A stretch of DNA of 64,000 nt from Phyllobacterium myrsinacearum (GTDB lineage Bacteria; Pseudomonadota; Alphaproteobacteria; Rhizobiales; Rhizobiaceae): positions 186,001-250,000 of the forward strand of contig NZ_JACGXN010000005.1 of the NCBI RefSeq assembly GCF_014138285.1, read 5' to 3'. The position numbers and the translations under genes are program-made. Below are positions 53,097 through 61,864 of this stretch, piece after piece (the first letter of the stretch is position 1; every line of letters starts with the position of its first letter). A model generated the notes under the pieces. It was not told the origin of the DNA. It was given only the letters and a program-made list of their open reading frames with translations, and ran no database searches.

Positions 53097-54113
53097 ATGA
53101 AACGGACTGCACTTCTGGCTTTGCTGCTCGCATCGGCAGCCTTTACCGTCACCCCCGCCAAAGCCGATACGCTTTCGGTCATCAAGGAACGCGGCCGCGT
53201 CAATTGCGGCGTCAGCCAGGGCGTTCTCGGCTTTTCCAATGCGGACAGCACGGGCAAATGGATCGGCTTTGACGTTGATTTCTGCCACGCGGTTTCTGCG
53301 GCGGTCTTCGGTGATCCCGACAAGGTCAATTTCATCCCGCTTTCCACCAAGGACCGGTTCACGGCGCTGCAATCCGGCGAAGCGGATCTTCTGTCGCGCC
53401 AGACCACATGGACGCTGTCGCGCGATACCAGCATGGGGCTCAAATTCGTTGGCACCGCCTATTATGACGGGCAGGGTTTCATGGTGAAGAAGTCACTGGG
53501 GGTGAAGAGCGCGAAAGAGCTTTCCGGCGCGTCGCTGTGCACGGAGACCGGCACGACGACCGAACTCAATGTCGCCGACTATTTCAAGGCCAACAACATT
53601 ACCTATGAGATCGTCTCGTTCGAACGGCCGGATGAAACTATTGTCGCCCTGAACAATGGGCGCTGTGATGTCTATACAACAGATGCTTCCGCGCTCTATG
53701 CCCAGAGGCTGACCCTGTCCGACCCCGATGCTTTCATGGTGCTGCCCGAGATTATTTCCAAGGAGCCACTCGGACCGGCTGTGCGCCAGGGGGATGACCG
53801 CTGGTTCAACATCGTCCGCTGGACCCTGTTCTCGCTGATCGAAGCGGAAGAACTTGGGATCACGAAAGAGAACATTGCCAAGCAGATGGAATCCGGCAAT
53901 CCATCCATCAAGCGCTTTCTTGGCGCCGAGGGGGATACAGGTGCGCCATTGGGTCTTGATCAGCGCTGGATCTACAACGTTGTTTCGACAACGGGCAATT
54001 ATGGTGAGATGTTCGACCGCAATCTGGGCAAAGGCAGTCCGCTGAAGATTGACCGGGGCATCAACGCCCTGTGGAATGCCGGTGGTCTCATGTACGCGCC
54101 GCCAGCGCGGTAA
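53097..54113 (+). CDS. General amino-acid ABC importer binding protein (AapJ-like)
   Basis: A 338-residue periplasmic binding protein of family 3. From ATG 53097 (AAGGGAG upstream) it has a signal peptide (RTALLALLLASAAFTVTPAK) and the AapJ pattern: TLSVIKERGRVNCGVSQGVL, WIGFDVDFCHAVSAAVFGDP, and ETIVALNNGRCDVYTTDASA. No permease or ATPase genes follow, so it must use another transporter (for example an Aap system elsewhere) or act as a sensor. It lies 83 bases after the fusion gene and may share its transcript. A strong terminator follows. Confidence 0.88.
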   Translation: MKRTALLALLLASAAFTVTPAKADTLSVIKERGRVNCGVSQGVLGFSNADSTGKWIGFDVDFCHAVSAAVFGDPDKVNFIPLSTKDRFTALQSGEADLLSRQTTWTLSRDTSMGLKFVGTAYYDGQGFMVKKSLGVKSAKELSGASLCTETGTTTELNVADYFKANNITYEIVSFERPDETIVALNNGRCDVYTTDASALYAQRLTLSDPDAFMVLPEIISKEPLGPAVRQGDDRWFNIVRWTLFSLIEAEELGITKENIAKQMESGNPSIKRFLGAEGDTGAPLGLDQRWIYNVVSTTGNYGEMFDRNLGKGSPLKIDRGINALWNAGGLMYAPPAR

Positions 54114-54135
54114 AAACAGGTTCTGTCCAACAATG

Positions 54136-54166
54136 AGGGCGAGCGACCCGCTGGATCGCTCGCCCT
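54136..54166 (+). terminator. Terminator between convergent aapJ-like and emrB-like genes
   Basis: AGGGCGAGCGA (54136-54146) and TCGCTCGCCCT (54156-54166) form a perfect 11-bp stem with a nine-base loop, followed by TGTCTTATT on the plus strand. It serves the binding-protein gene; on the minus strand the tail is less T-rich. Confidence 0.8.
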
Positions 54167-54170
54167 TGTC

Positions 54171-55718
54171 TTATTCCATTACCGCGTGTTCCGGCGGTGC
54201 GACGCTTGCCGCGGGCTTGCGCAGCAGGAAGACGAGCGGGATGGCTGCGAGCGACATCAGCATCAGCAGCTTGAAGTCATCCATATAGGCGATGATCGTT
54301 GCCTGCAGGGTGATCATGCTGTCGAGGGAAGCGCGGCCCGCTGCTTTCAGCGGATCGAGATGCTGCATCACCACAGGTGCGTTGAAGGCGTGGTTGAACG
54401 GCGTGACATAGGCTGCAATCGAGGCATGGTTGGTCTGGACATTTTCAACGATCAGCGCCGTGACGATGGAAATGCCGACGCTGGAACCGATATTGCGCGA
54501 GAGATTGTAAAGACCGGTGCCTTCGCCGCGCATGCTCGCGGGCAGGGTGGCAAAGGCAATCGTCGTCAATGGCACGAAGAGGAAGCCGAGGCCCGCACCC
54601 TGGATGAAACCAACCGAAACGATGGTCCATTGCGATACGTCAGGTGTCCAGCCGGTCATGTCATACATGGCCCAGGCGGTGAGCCCGAGGCCGAGCACCA
54701 GCAGGAACCGGGTGTCGACCTTGCCGATGAGGCGGCCGACGATGAACATGCACACCATCGTGCCGACGCCGCGCGGGCCCATGACGATACCCGCCGTGGT
54801 GACGGGATAACCCATGAGCGTCTGCAGATAGGGCGTCATCAGGGCGAGCGAGGCGAGATAGGTCACGCCGACGATGAAGATGAAGAACATGCTGACGGCA
54901 AAGTTCCGGTCGAGGAACAGCCTCGGATTGACGAAGGAACGCTCGGCCGTGAAGGTATGGCTGAGGAACAGATAGAATGCGCCGAAACAGACCAGCGCTT
55001 CCAGCTGGATTTCGCCTGACGAGAACCAGTCAAGCTGTTCGCCCCGGTCGAGAAAGAGCTGCAGCGCGGCAATGGAAAGACTGAGCGTTCCGAAGCCAAA
55101 CCAGTCAAGCTTGGCTTTGAGCTCGCGCCCGGTTTCGGTGACGAAGGCAACAATGCCGGCAAAGGCGAGAAGGCCGATGGGAACGTTGATGTAAAACACC
55201 CAGCGCCAGCTGATATTGTCGGTAAGCCAGCCGCCGATGACAGGTCCAAGCACCGGGCCGACCATGACGGAAACACCGAAAAGTGCCATGGCGGAGCCGC
55301 GTTCCTCGACGGAATAGATGTCGAGGAGGATGCCCTGTGACAGGGGAACGAGCGAGGCGCCGAACAGGCCCTGCAGAAGCCGGAAGGCGACGATCTGCGG
55401 CAACGACTGGGCGATGCCGCACAGCACCGACGCAACGACAAATCCGGCAATGGCCGTGAGCAGCACGCGCTTGCGGCCGAACCGTGCGGCCAGAAAGCCG
55501 GATGGCGGTGTCATGATCGCGGCAGCCACGATGTAGGATGTCAGGACCCAGTTAATCTGATCGGCGCTGGCCGAGACGCTGCCCTGAATATAGGGCAGTG
55601 CCACATTGGCGATCGTCGTGTCGAGCGCCTGCATGATCACGGCGAGGATGACACAGGCCGTTATCGCGCCGCGATTGGCAACGGGCGCGACCCCTGGCAG
55701 TGCTACTGTGTTAGACAT
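54171..55718 (-). CDS. MFS multidrug exporter, DHA2 family (EmrB-like)
   Basis: A 515-residue major facilitator of the 14-helix DHA2 class. From ATG 55718 (MSNTVALPGVAPVANRGAIT) the first helix follows directly. Motif A is present (GFLAARFGRKRVLLTAIAGF) and motif C-like GVSVMVGPVLGPVIGGWLTD shows an antiporter/exporter. It works with the membrane-fusion protein upstream to expel drugs or toxic organic compounds. The start overlaps the end of the EmrA-like gene by eight bases. Confidence 0.92.
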   Translation of the reverse strand: MSNTVALPGVAPVANRGAITACVILAVIMQALDTTIANVALPYIQGSVSASADQINWVLTSYIVAAAIMTPPSGFLAARFGRKRVLLTAIAGFVVASVLCGIAQSLPQIVAFRLLQGLFGASLVPLSQGILLDIYSVEERGSAMALFGVSVMVGPVLGPVIGGWLTDNISWRWVFYINVPIGLLAFAGIVAFVTETGRELKAKLDWFGFGTLSLSIAALQLFLDRGEQLDWFSSGEIQLEALVCFGAFYLFLSHTFTAERSFVNPRLFLDRNFAVSMFFIFIVGVTYLASLALMTPYLQTLMGYPVTTAGIVMGPRGVGTMVCMFIVGRLIGKVDTRFLLVLGLGLTAWAMYDMTGWTPDVSQWTIVSVGFIQGAGLGFLFVPLTTIAFATLPASMRGEGTGLYNLSRNIGSSVGISIVTALIVENVQTNHASIAAYVTPFNHAFNAPVVMQHLDPLKAAGRASLDSMITLQATIIAYMDDFKLLMLMSLAAIPLVFLLRKPAASVAPPEHAVME

Positions 55719-56931
55719 GATCCTTACTGCCGAAAAGGGATTGCAGGAAATGCGGCAGACCGCGCGCATGGCCGGTATCGACCCCGGCGGTGACGCTCAT
55801 TCCGACGCGGAGCGGCGGCTTCCCGGCCATATCGTCAATACTGACGAGCATGGGGATGCGCTGCACAACCTTAACCCAATTTCCGGTTGTATTCTGAGCG
55901 GGCAGCAGCGAGAAGCTGGAGCCGGAGGCAGGGCTGATGCTGGTCACTGTGCCTTTCCATTCAACGCCTGGATAGGTATCGACGGTCACGGTAACCTGCT
56001 GGCCCGGCTTGACATAGGTCAGTTCGGTTTCCTTCGGGCTGGCGGCAACCCACATATGGGTTGTTGAAACGAGACTGAAGCCGGCCTGCGATGCCTGCAG
56101 ATAGGCGCCGACCTGCAGTGAACTCACATTGGTCACGACGCCATCGAACGGCGCGCGGACCGTGGCTGCATCGAAATCGTGCTGGGCCTTGTCCACGGTT
56201 GCCTGTGCTGCAAGATAGGATGGATTCTGCTCGACCGGTTGATCTGCATTGTTACCGAGTTGTGCCAACGTGGTCGCGGCCTGCGCCTTGGCGACGTCGA
56301 CCTTCTGCTGCGCCGCATCCAGATCGTGTTTGGCCTGATCATAGGTTGCCTTGGAGACAGCGGCCGTGTTGGTCAGATCCGCCTGACGTTGCAGGGTCTT
56401 CTGATAAAAGGGAATGTCGGACTCTGCCTGGGCGATTTCGGCCAGTGTCTGCTTGTAGCTCGCCTGCAGGTTCAGGATCTGGTTGCGAACCGTGCCGAGC
56501 TGCGCCTGGGCGCCTTCAAGGGCGATGCGGTACACGTCAGGATTGATACGGAACAGGATCTGACCCTGCTTGACGGTCTCGTTGTCATGCACGTCAACAG
56601 ATGTGACCAGTCCGGATATGTCAGTCGAAACGCCAACCACATCCGCCTGCACGTAGGCGTTATCAGTGGACATGACCTGTCCGCCTGTTACGTAGAAATA
56701 GCCGCCGACTATAAGGGCAATGGGAAGCGCGGCAAAAAGAATGGACCGCGTGCGGCTGCGGCGTGACTTGGGCGGGGCGATGTCAGGCAGCGGGACCGGT
56801 TCGTTGACCCGGGTCGCTGCGGGCGCTTCACTGTTCGCGTCGGCTTTCTCCAGCATGGGCGCCGTGCGCTCCGGTGCGGCAGCCTGATCTGAATTGGCGG
56901 GAGTGCGGGAGGTTGGAGATCCGTCAGCCAT
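55711..56931 (-). CDS. Membrane-fusion protein, HlyD/EmrA family
   Basis: A 406-residue periplasmic adaptor. A disordered N-terminus and one membrane helix (SILFAALPIALIVGGYFYVT) are followed by a split biotinyl-lipoyl domain (TDNAYVQADVVGVSTDISGL at the N-terminal part, APFDGVVTNVSSLQVGAYLQ at the C-terminal part), a coiled-coil hairpin between them, and beta-barrel domains. It links the EmrB-like pump to an outer-membrane channel encoded elsewhere. GGAAGA lies six bases before ATG 56931. Overlaps the marR-like gene by eight bases. Confidence 0.92.
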   Translation of the reverse strand: MADGSPTSRTPANSDQAAAPERTAPMLEKADANSEAPAATRVNEPVPLPDIAPPKSRRSRTRSILFAALPIALIVGGYFYVTGGQVMSTDNAYVQADVVGVSTDISGLVTSVDVHDNETVKQGQILFRINPDVYRIALEGAQAQLGTVRNQILNLQASYKQTLAEIAQAESDIPFYQKTLQRQADLTNTAAVSKATYDQAKHDLDAAQQKVDVAKAQAATTLAQLGNNADQPVEQNPSYLAAQATVDKAQHDFDAATVRAPFDGVVTNVSSLQVGAYLQASQAGFSLVSTTHMWVAASPKETELTYVKPGQQVTVTVDTYPGVEWKGTVTSISPASGSSFSLLPAQNTTGNWVKVVQRIPMLVSIDDMAGKPPLRVGMSVTAGVDTGHARGLPHFLQSLFGSKDHV

Positions 56932-57388
56932 GATGTGTCTTCCTGTCATCGACCGGTGTCTGGCAGGCATCGATCAAATTGGACTTCATAAGGGTTAGAG
57001 TTCGAATAAGGTGCTCGCGGTCCTCGTCTGAAATATTAGACAGGGCCTCGGATCGGGTGGCATCGCCAATGACGCCCATATCGGCCACATGCGGCCGCGC
57101 TTCGTCACGCAGAAAAAGCAGCCATATACGGCGATCGGTGGGGTGCCGCCGTCGTTCGATCAGGTTCCGTTCCTGCAGCTTGTCCAGAATACGCACCAGC
57201 GTGATCGGTTCGATCTCAAGGATTTCGGCCAATCCGGCCTGATGAATCCCCTCGTTCTTCGCCAGATAGGCAAGGGTTTGCCACTGCGACCGGGTCAGGC
57301 CGAGATGTTTTGCACGTTGTTCAAATCGCTTGCGCAGCAGCCGCGCGACCTCGTGCAGCAGAAAGCCAAGTGTGGGCTTATTGTCCAT
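56924..57388 (-). CDS. MarR family transcriptional regulator
   Basis: A 154-residue winged-helix regulator: TRSQWQTLAYLAKNEGIHQA then GLAEILEIEPITLVRILDKL and the wing QERNLIERRRHPTDRRIW. Leading an emrAB-like operon with overlapping starts, it is most likely the local repressor, released by the exported compounds. An inverted repeat at 57409-57422, 21 bases before the ATG, may be its operator. Confidence 0.92.
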   Translation of the reverse strand: MDNKPTLGFLLHEVARLLRKRFEQRAKHLGLTRSQWQTLAYLAKNEGIHQAGLAEILEIEPITLVRILDKLQERNLIERRRHPTDRRIWLLFLRDEARPHVADMGVIGDATRSEALSNISDEDREHLIRTLTLMKSNLIDACQTPVDDRKTHHG

Positions 57389-57408
57389 GATGTGGGGTTT
57401 TGAAACTC

Positions 57409-57422
57409 ATAAGGATGCTTAT
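57409..57422. promoter_or_regulatory. Candidate MarR operator
   Basis: ATAAG-GATG-CTTAT, a perfect 5-bp inverted repeat at the expected promoter position of marR-emrAB. It is short, so the assignment is tentative. Confidence 0.4.
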
Positions 57423-57500
57423 AACAGATACACACATAGCATGTGGACTCATCTTTTAGAAGAGGCAGAGTGTCACAAGTCAGTGAGGCACGCCGCATAA

Positions 57501-57530
57501 TAAAAATACCCGGTCTCAAGGAGACCGGGT
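57501..57530 (-). terminator. Terminator of the ferredoxin-NADP reductase gene
   Basis: ACCCGGTCTC (57508-57517), AAG, GAGACCGGGT (57521-57530): perfect 10-bp stem. Read on the minus strand it is followed by ATTTTTATT. It lies 32 bases after the stop at 57563. Confidence 0.88.
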
Positions 57531-57562
57531 ACGATATTCCAGCGGGATTGTATGGGCAGGCT

Positions 57563-58417
57563 CTAGCCGACGAAAGCTCGCTCGACGACATAGGTCGACG
57601 GATTGTTGTTTGCACCTTCGACAAGGCCGAAGGATTCTAGGATGGCCTTCGTGTCATGGATCATGTGCATTGAGCCGCAGATCATGCCGCGATCGGTTGC
57701 TGGATCGAGAGGCGGCAGGCCCAGATCGCTGAACATCTTGCCGCTCTGCATCAGATCGGTAATCCGGCCCATATGGGTAAATGTTTCGCGTGTCGTCGTG
57801 GTGTAGAGCCGCAGGCTGTCGGCAGCGAACTCGCCGATCAGCGGATCATCCTTGATGCCCTCGACCATTTCGGTGATGTATTTCAGCTCGGCGATATCCC
57901 GGCAGGTCTGGACCAGAATGACTTCTTCGAACTTTTCATAGGTTTCCGGATCGCGGATCAGGCTGGCAAAAGGCGCAACACCAGTTCCGGTCGACAGCAT
58001 GTATAGCCGCTTGCCCGGAAGAAGCGCATCGAGAACCAATGTCCCCGTCGACTTCTTGCGCAGGAGTACCGTGTCGCCGCGCTTGATCTTCTGCAGATGT
58101 TCCGTCAACGGGCCGTTCTCGACCTTGATCGAGAAGAATTCGATCTCCTCATCCCAGGAAGGGCTGGCGATCGAATAGGCGCGGTAGACAGGTTTTTCCG
58201 AATTGGGCAGGCCAATCATGACAAATTCGCCCGAACGAAAGCGGAAGCTTGCGGGGCGGGTGATGCGAAAACGGAACAGCCGGTCAGTGTAATGCCGCAC
58301 TTCGGTTACGGTTTCCGCGTACACATTGTCGGGAATAGGAAATGCGATCGGTGCTGAAACGTCATCCGTTTCATGGGTATTTGCCGCCGTGACGGTCGCT
58401 GACGATGATGCAGTCAT
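57563..58417 (-). CDS. fpr: Ferredoxin-NADP(+) reductase (bacterial Fpr type)
   Basis: A 284-residue FAD enzyme that moves electrons between NADPH and ferredoxin or flavodoxin. FAD motif RAYSIAS, NADP motif LSTGTGVAPF, and the C-terminal ending YVVERAFVG are those of the bacterial (subclass I) reductases. From ATG 58417 it has about 27 more N-terminal residues than the usual 257, a low-complexity Thr/Ser/Ala stretch; the true start may be further in. Single gene, divergent from the cobalamin operon, with its own terminator. Confidence 0.93.
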   Translation of the reverse strand: MTASSSATVTAANTHETDDVSAPIAFPIPDNVYAETVTEVRHYTDRLFRFRITRPASFRFRSGEFVMIGLPNSEKPVYRAYSIASPSWDEEIEFFSIKVENGPLTEHLQKIKRGDTVLLRKKSTGTLVLDALLPGKRLYMLSTGTGVAPFASLIRDPETYEKFEEVILVQTCRDIAELKYITEMVEGIKDDPLIGEFAADSLRLYTTTTRETFTHMGRITDLMQSGKMFSDLGLPPLDPATDRGMICGSMHMIHDTKAILESFGLVEGANNNPSTYVVERAFVG

Positions 58418-58659
58418 CCCTGGGTCTCTCGTTCGATACGTCTTATCAACAAAAATGAAAGAGAGCCGGGCGTTGCTCCATTCACCGTTCAAATCATTCT
58501 CCCGGGGCAAATGCCAGCCGGAACCGCCGGATTTACGCCAGCGAGCCTTATGTAATCGGCTGGGCGGAATATGCAATGGCTGATATTGCAAGGCAGTTCA
58601 GCAAATTATCCGGAACTGATCGTTGACCGCTTCGGGTGCGGTTGCTATCCAGAATGTGG
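58418..58659. other. Divergent promoter region, fpr and btuB operon
   Basis: No gene seen. A short inverted repeat TGCAAT (58572-58577) and ATTGCA (58585-58590) lies about 155 bases upstream of the fpr start. The promoter of the riboswitch-controlled operon must be near 58600-58655. Confidence 0.4.
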
Positions 58660-58846
58660 AATTGGTTCCGCGATCAAAAGCGGATGAAAAGGGAACACAG
58701 TGAGGATGACCCAATGAGGGGCCTAATCCGTGGCTGCCCCCGCAACTGTAACCGGTGAGCGGTCTTCCATAATGCCACTGAAAACGCTTATGCGTGATTG
58801 GGAAGGCGGAAGATCAGCGTTTGATCCGGAAGTCAGGAGACCTGCC
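58660..58846 (+). ncRNA. Cobalamin (B12) riboswitch
   Basis: The region has the fixed blocks of the AdoCbl aptamer in correct order: AAAAGGGAACACAGTGAG at about 58687, the core GGCTGCCCCCGCAACTGTAA (58732-58751), GCCACTG at about 58774, GGGAAGGC at 58800-58807, and the closing AAGTCAGGAGACCTGCC ending at 58846. Binding of adenosylcobalamin would repress the btuB-btuF-btuC-btuD genes that follow. The remaining 190 bases to the start codon would form the expression platform. Confidence 0.95.
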
Positions 58847-59038
58847 CGTTCCGGTCACCCAGCTCGAACACGGGGTGTGTTCTGGCGCGGTCGCTCGTCG
58901 CGGTGACATTTGAAAAAGTGTTGCCGCGTGACGGAGCGATTACAGGTTGAATATTGCAATCCCCCTGTTGCCCTTCCAGTCCGCGGTCCGGTCGTAATCG
59001 CAGGAGATGCTTGGCGTCTCCAATGCCGTGGGGGCGTC

Positions 59039-61000
59039 ATGTTGAAGCAAACAGGTTTTGCTGGGGCTGTATTTATATTGTCGGGCGGTGTTGCCGTCGC
59101 GCAGGACCAAACGGGGGCAGACGGATCGATCACGCTCGATCCCATCTATATCAATCTCGGACAATCGCAGATCGAAGCGGAGAAATCGGGCCGGGCCTAC
59201 ACGGTCATCACGGGGGAACAACTCGTGCAGAACCAGACACGCTATGTGGCCGATGCCCTGCGCCAGGTTCCCGGCTTTGCCGTTTCCCGTGCCGGTTCCT
59301 ATGGCGGGCTGACGCAGGTGCGGGTGCGCGGTGCGGAAGCCAACCATCTTCTCGTCATGATCGACGGTGTGGAAGCCAGCGAGACGGGCAATGGCGAATT
59401 CGATTTCGGCGGATTGCAGGTGGCCGATGTCGATCACATCGAAATCCTGCGTGGGCCGCAAAGCGCGTTCTGGGGTTCGAACGCACTGGCCGGCGTGGTC
59501 AATATCATCACCAAGGGTGGCACGCGTGACGGGTTCAAGATCAGCGGGCGCTCCGAGGCGGGCACGGATGGAACGTGGCTCGGCAATGTCCTGCTGCAGG
59601 GCGGGGCGGAGAATTACGATTTTGCCCTGTCGGGGTCCTATCGCCAGAACGATGGTTTCAACATCTCGAATTTCGGTTCGGAGAAGGACGGCGATAAAAA
59701 CGGAACGATCAATGGCAAGTTCAAGGTCGACATAACGCCCGATATCGTTGTGGACGGCACCTTCCGCTACGTCAACCGCCGCAGCGACCTCGATCTCGAT
59801 GGCGGCTACGGAACGCCCTTTCAGGGACTTGTCGTCGATGGTGACGACCAGACGACCACAAAGGAACTGCTTGGCTCTCTCGGTATCACCTGGACATCGT
59901 TTGATGGTGCCCTGACTCAGAAGGCACGGATCAGCGACACCAATACGCTGCGCGATTATCTCAAGCACGATGAATATATATCCGGCAACGAGGGCAATCG
60001 GCTGACCGGCACCTATCAGGCGATCTACAAGTTTGAAACACCTGCCTTTGCCGATGCCAAGCACCAGATTACGGCGGGCTATGAGGGCGAGCGGGAGACC
60101 TTCCGGCAAAGGCCTGCGGATGCGGATTTCGCCAGCCCGTATTTCGACGCGTCGCAATTCGAGAAACATGACCGGACGACGCATTCTCTGGTGAGCGAAT
60201 ACAGGGGCGAATTCTTCGACCAGCTCTATCTCAATGCTGCGGTCCGCCATGACGCCAATGACCGGTTCAAGGACGCTTCGACCTATAGTTTCGGGGCGGC
60301 CTGGAAAATTCCGGGTTGGGGGACGAGGCTGCACAGCTCTGTCGGAACGGGCATCACCAATCCATCGTTCTACGAGCAGTTCGGCTATATCCCCTCGTCC
60401 TACAAGGGCAATCCGGATCTGCGTCCGGAAAAGAGCCTTGGCTGGGATTTCGGCGTCGAACAGAGCTTCTTCGACGAGCAGCTCGTGGTTGATGTGACCT
60501 ATTTCCAGCAGAATCTCACCGACGAGATCACCAGCATCGCAACGCCGGATTTCCGCTACACGCCGATTAATCAGGATGGGCGAAGCAAGCGCCAGGGTGT
60601 GGAAGTCGCCGCAACGCTCAATCTCACCGGCGGTTTCACCACGACTGCGAGCTACACCTATACGGATGCGAAGGACCCGGACGGCGAGATCGAGATACGC
60701 AGGCCCAAACATTCCGGTTCGCTCAATGCTGCCTATACGTTCTATGAGGATCGGGCCCGCGTTTTCAGCGAGGTGACGTTCAACGGCAAGATGCAGGACA
60801 CGGCTTTCACACCGCCTCTTCCGTCACGGGTAACCCTGAAGGACTATACGCTGGTCAATATTGGTGGCAGCTATAAGTTCAGCGACAAGATTGAAGCCTA
60901 TGCGCGGATCGAAAACCTGTTTGATGAGGATTATCAGGAGGTCTTTGGCTTCAACACGCCGGGCCGGACCGCCTTTGTCGGATTGAAGGGGAGTTTCTGA
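59039..61000 (+). CDS. btuB: TonB-dependent cobalamin outer-membrane receptor BtuB
   Basis: A 653-residue TonB-dependent receptor. ATG 59039 begins a signal peptide (FAGAVFILSGGVAVAQ). The plug domain shows QVRVRGAEANHLLVMIDGVE and VDHIEILRGPQSAFWGSNAL, AGVVNIITKGG. The beta barrel ends with the required aromatic (AFVGLKGSF). The upstream B12 riboswitch and downstream btuF-C-D genes fix its substrate as a corrinoid. An upstream in-frame start at 58910 lies in the leader and is unlikely. Confidence 0.93.
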   Translation: MLKQTGFAGAVFILSGGVAVAQDQTGADGSITLDPIYINLGQSQIEAEKSGRAYTVITGEQLVQNQTRYVADALRQVPGFAVSRAGSYGGLTQVRVRGAEANHLLVMIDGVEASETGNGEFDFGGLQVADVDHIEILRGPQSAFWGSNALAGVVNIITKGGTRDGFKISGRSEAGTDGTWLGNVLLQGGAENYDFALSGSYRQNDGFNISNFGSEKDGDKNGTINGKFKVDITPDIVVDGTFRYVNRRSDLDLDGGYGTPFQGLVVDGDDQTTTKELLGSLGITWTSFDGALTQKARISDTNTLRDYLKHDEYISGNEGNRLTGTYQAIYKFETPAFADAKHQITAGYEGERETFRQRPADADFASPYFDASQFEKHDRTTHSLVSEYRGEFFDQLYLNAAVRHDANDRFKDASTYSFGAAWKIPGWGTRLHSSVGTGITNPSFYEQFGYIPSSYKGNPDLRPEKSLGWDFGVEQSFFDEQLVVDVTYFQQNLTDEITSIATPDFRYTPINQDGRSKRQGVEVAATLNLTGGFTTTASYTYTDAKDPDGEIEIRRPKHSGSLNAAYTFYEDRARVFSEVTFNGKMQDTAFTPPLPSRVTLKDYTLVNIGGSYKFSDKIEAYARIENLFDEDYQEVFGFNTPGRTAFVGLKGSF

Positions 61001-61003
61001 AGG

Positions 61004-61864
61004 GTGAAGCGGGGAAGCCGATGGACTGTAATGAATGGCATGGCGGGACTTGCAACCGCCATCGCACTGTTCGCGGCTGCCCATCCGGCACGAGGCGAGG
61101 CGCCGAAGCGCGTCGTCTCGATGAACCTTTGCACCGATCAGCTGGCGATGCTTATGGCGTCCGACGGGCAGCTCTATTCCGTGTCCCACCTTGCCAAAGA
61201 TCCCGCCGCTTCGGTTCTTGCTGAAGAGGCCGCACCCTTTGTCACCAATCATGGTCTGGCGGAGGAGATATTCCTGATGAAGCCGGATCTCATCCTGAGC
61301 GGCACATACACCACACGGGCAACGGTCGATATTCTGAAGCGGCTGGGATTTCGCGTGGAAGAGTTCCAGCCGGAATCCTCCTTTGACGATATCCGTGCCA
61401 ATGTGCGCCGGATGGGCACCCTTCTGGGACGTGATGCCAGGGCGGAAGAGCTTTTGCAGGCCATGGATGCGGCATTGGCCAGCGTTCCGTCCAGGAGTGC
61501 CAAGACACCCACCATCGCGCTCTACTACGCCAACCAGTTTACATCAGGCCGCGATACATTGGCCGGTGAGGTTGTCAACCGCGCCGGGCTGAACAATCTC
61601 GGCGAAAAGCTTGGTCTGCAGGGCACGCAGAAACTGTCCCTCGAACAGCTGGTCATGGCGAAGCCGGATCTGATCGCCGCGCACGATGCCTATCCGGCTC
61701 CCGCCCTTGCCTATGAGGCACAGGTGCATCCGGCATTTCGGGCGGCGCTGCAGGGGAAAGATCTCATCGACGTGCCCGACAAATACTGGATATGCGGCGC
61801 ACCGTTCACGGCGCAGGCCGTCAAGCTGCTGTCGGATGCGGCACAACGGGAAAGCCACAAATGA
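61004..61864 (+). CDS. btuF: Periplasmic cobalamin-binding protein BtuF
   Basis: A 286-residue cluster A-II binding protein of the FepB/BtuF fold. GTG 61004, three bases after btuB, is followed by a signal peptide (MNGMAGLATAIALFAAAHPA). Family marks are PKRVVSMNLCTDQLAMLMAS, EEIFLMKPDLILSGTYTTRA and the C-terminal QLVMAKPDLIAAHDAYPAP. It delivers B12 to BtuCD. Four-base overlap with the next gene. Confidence 0.9.
   Translation: MKRGSRWTVMNGMAGLATAIALFAAAHPARGEAPKRVVSMNLCTDQLAMLMASDGQLYSVSHLAKDPAASVLAEEAAPFVTNHGLAEEIFLMKPDLILSGTYTTRATVDILKRLGFRVEEFQPESSFDDIRANVRRMGTLLGRDARAEELLQAMDAALASVPSRSAKTPTIALYYANQFTSGRDTLAGEVVNRAGLNNLGEKLGLQGTQKLSLEQLVMAKPDLIAAHDAYPAPALAYEAQVHPAFRAALQGKDLIDVPDKYWICGAPFTAQAVKLLSDAAQRESHK

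Noticed and set aside
58940-60712. 590-codon minus-strand frame opposite btuB
   Set aside because: btuB has full plug and barrel motifs, while the reverse frame is Arg/Ile-rich without known motifs.
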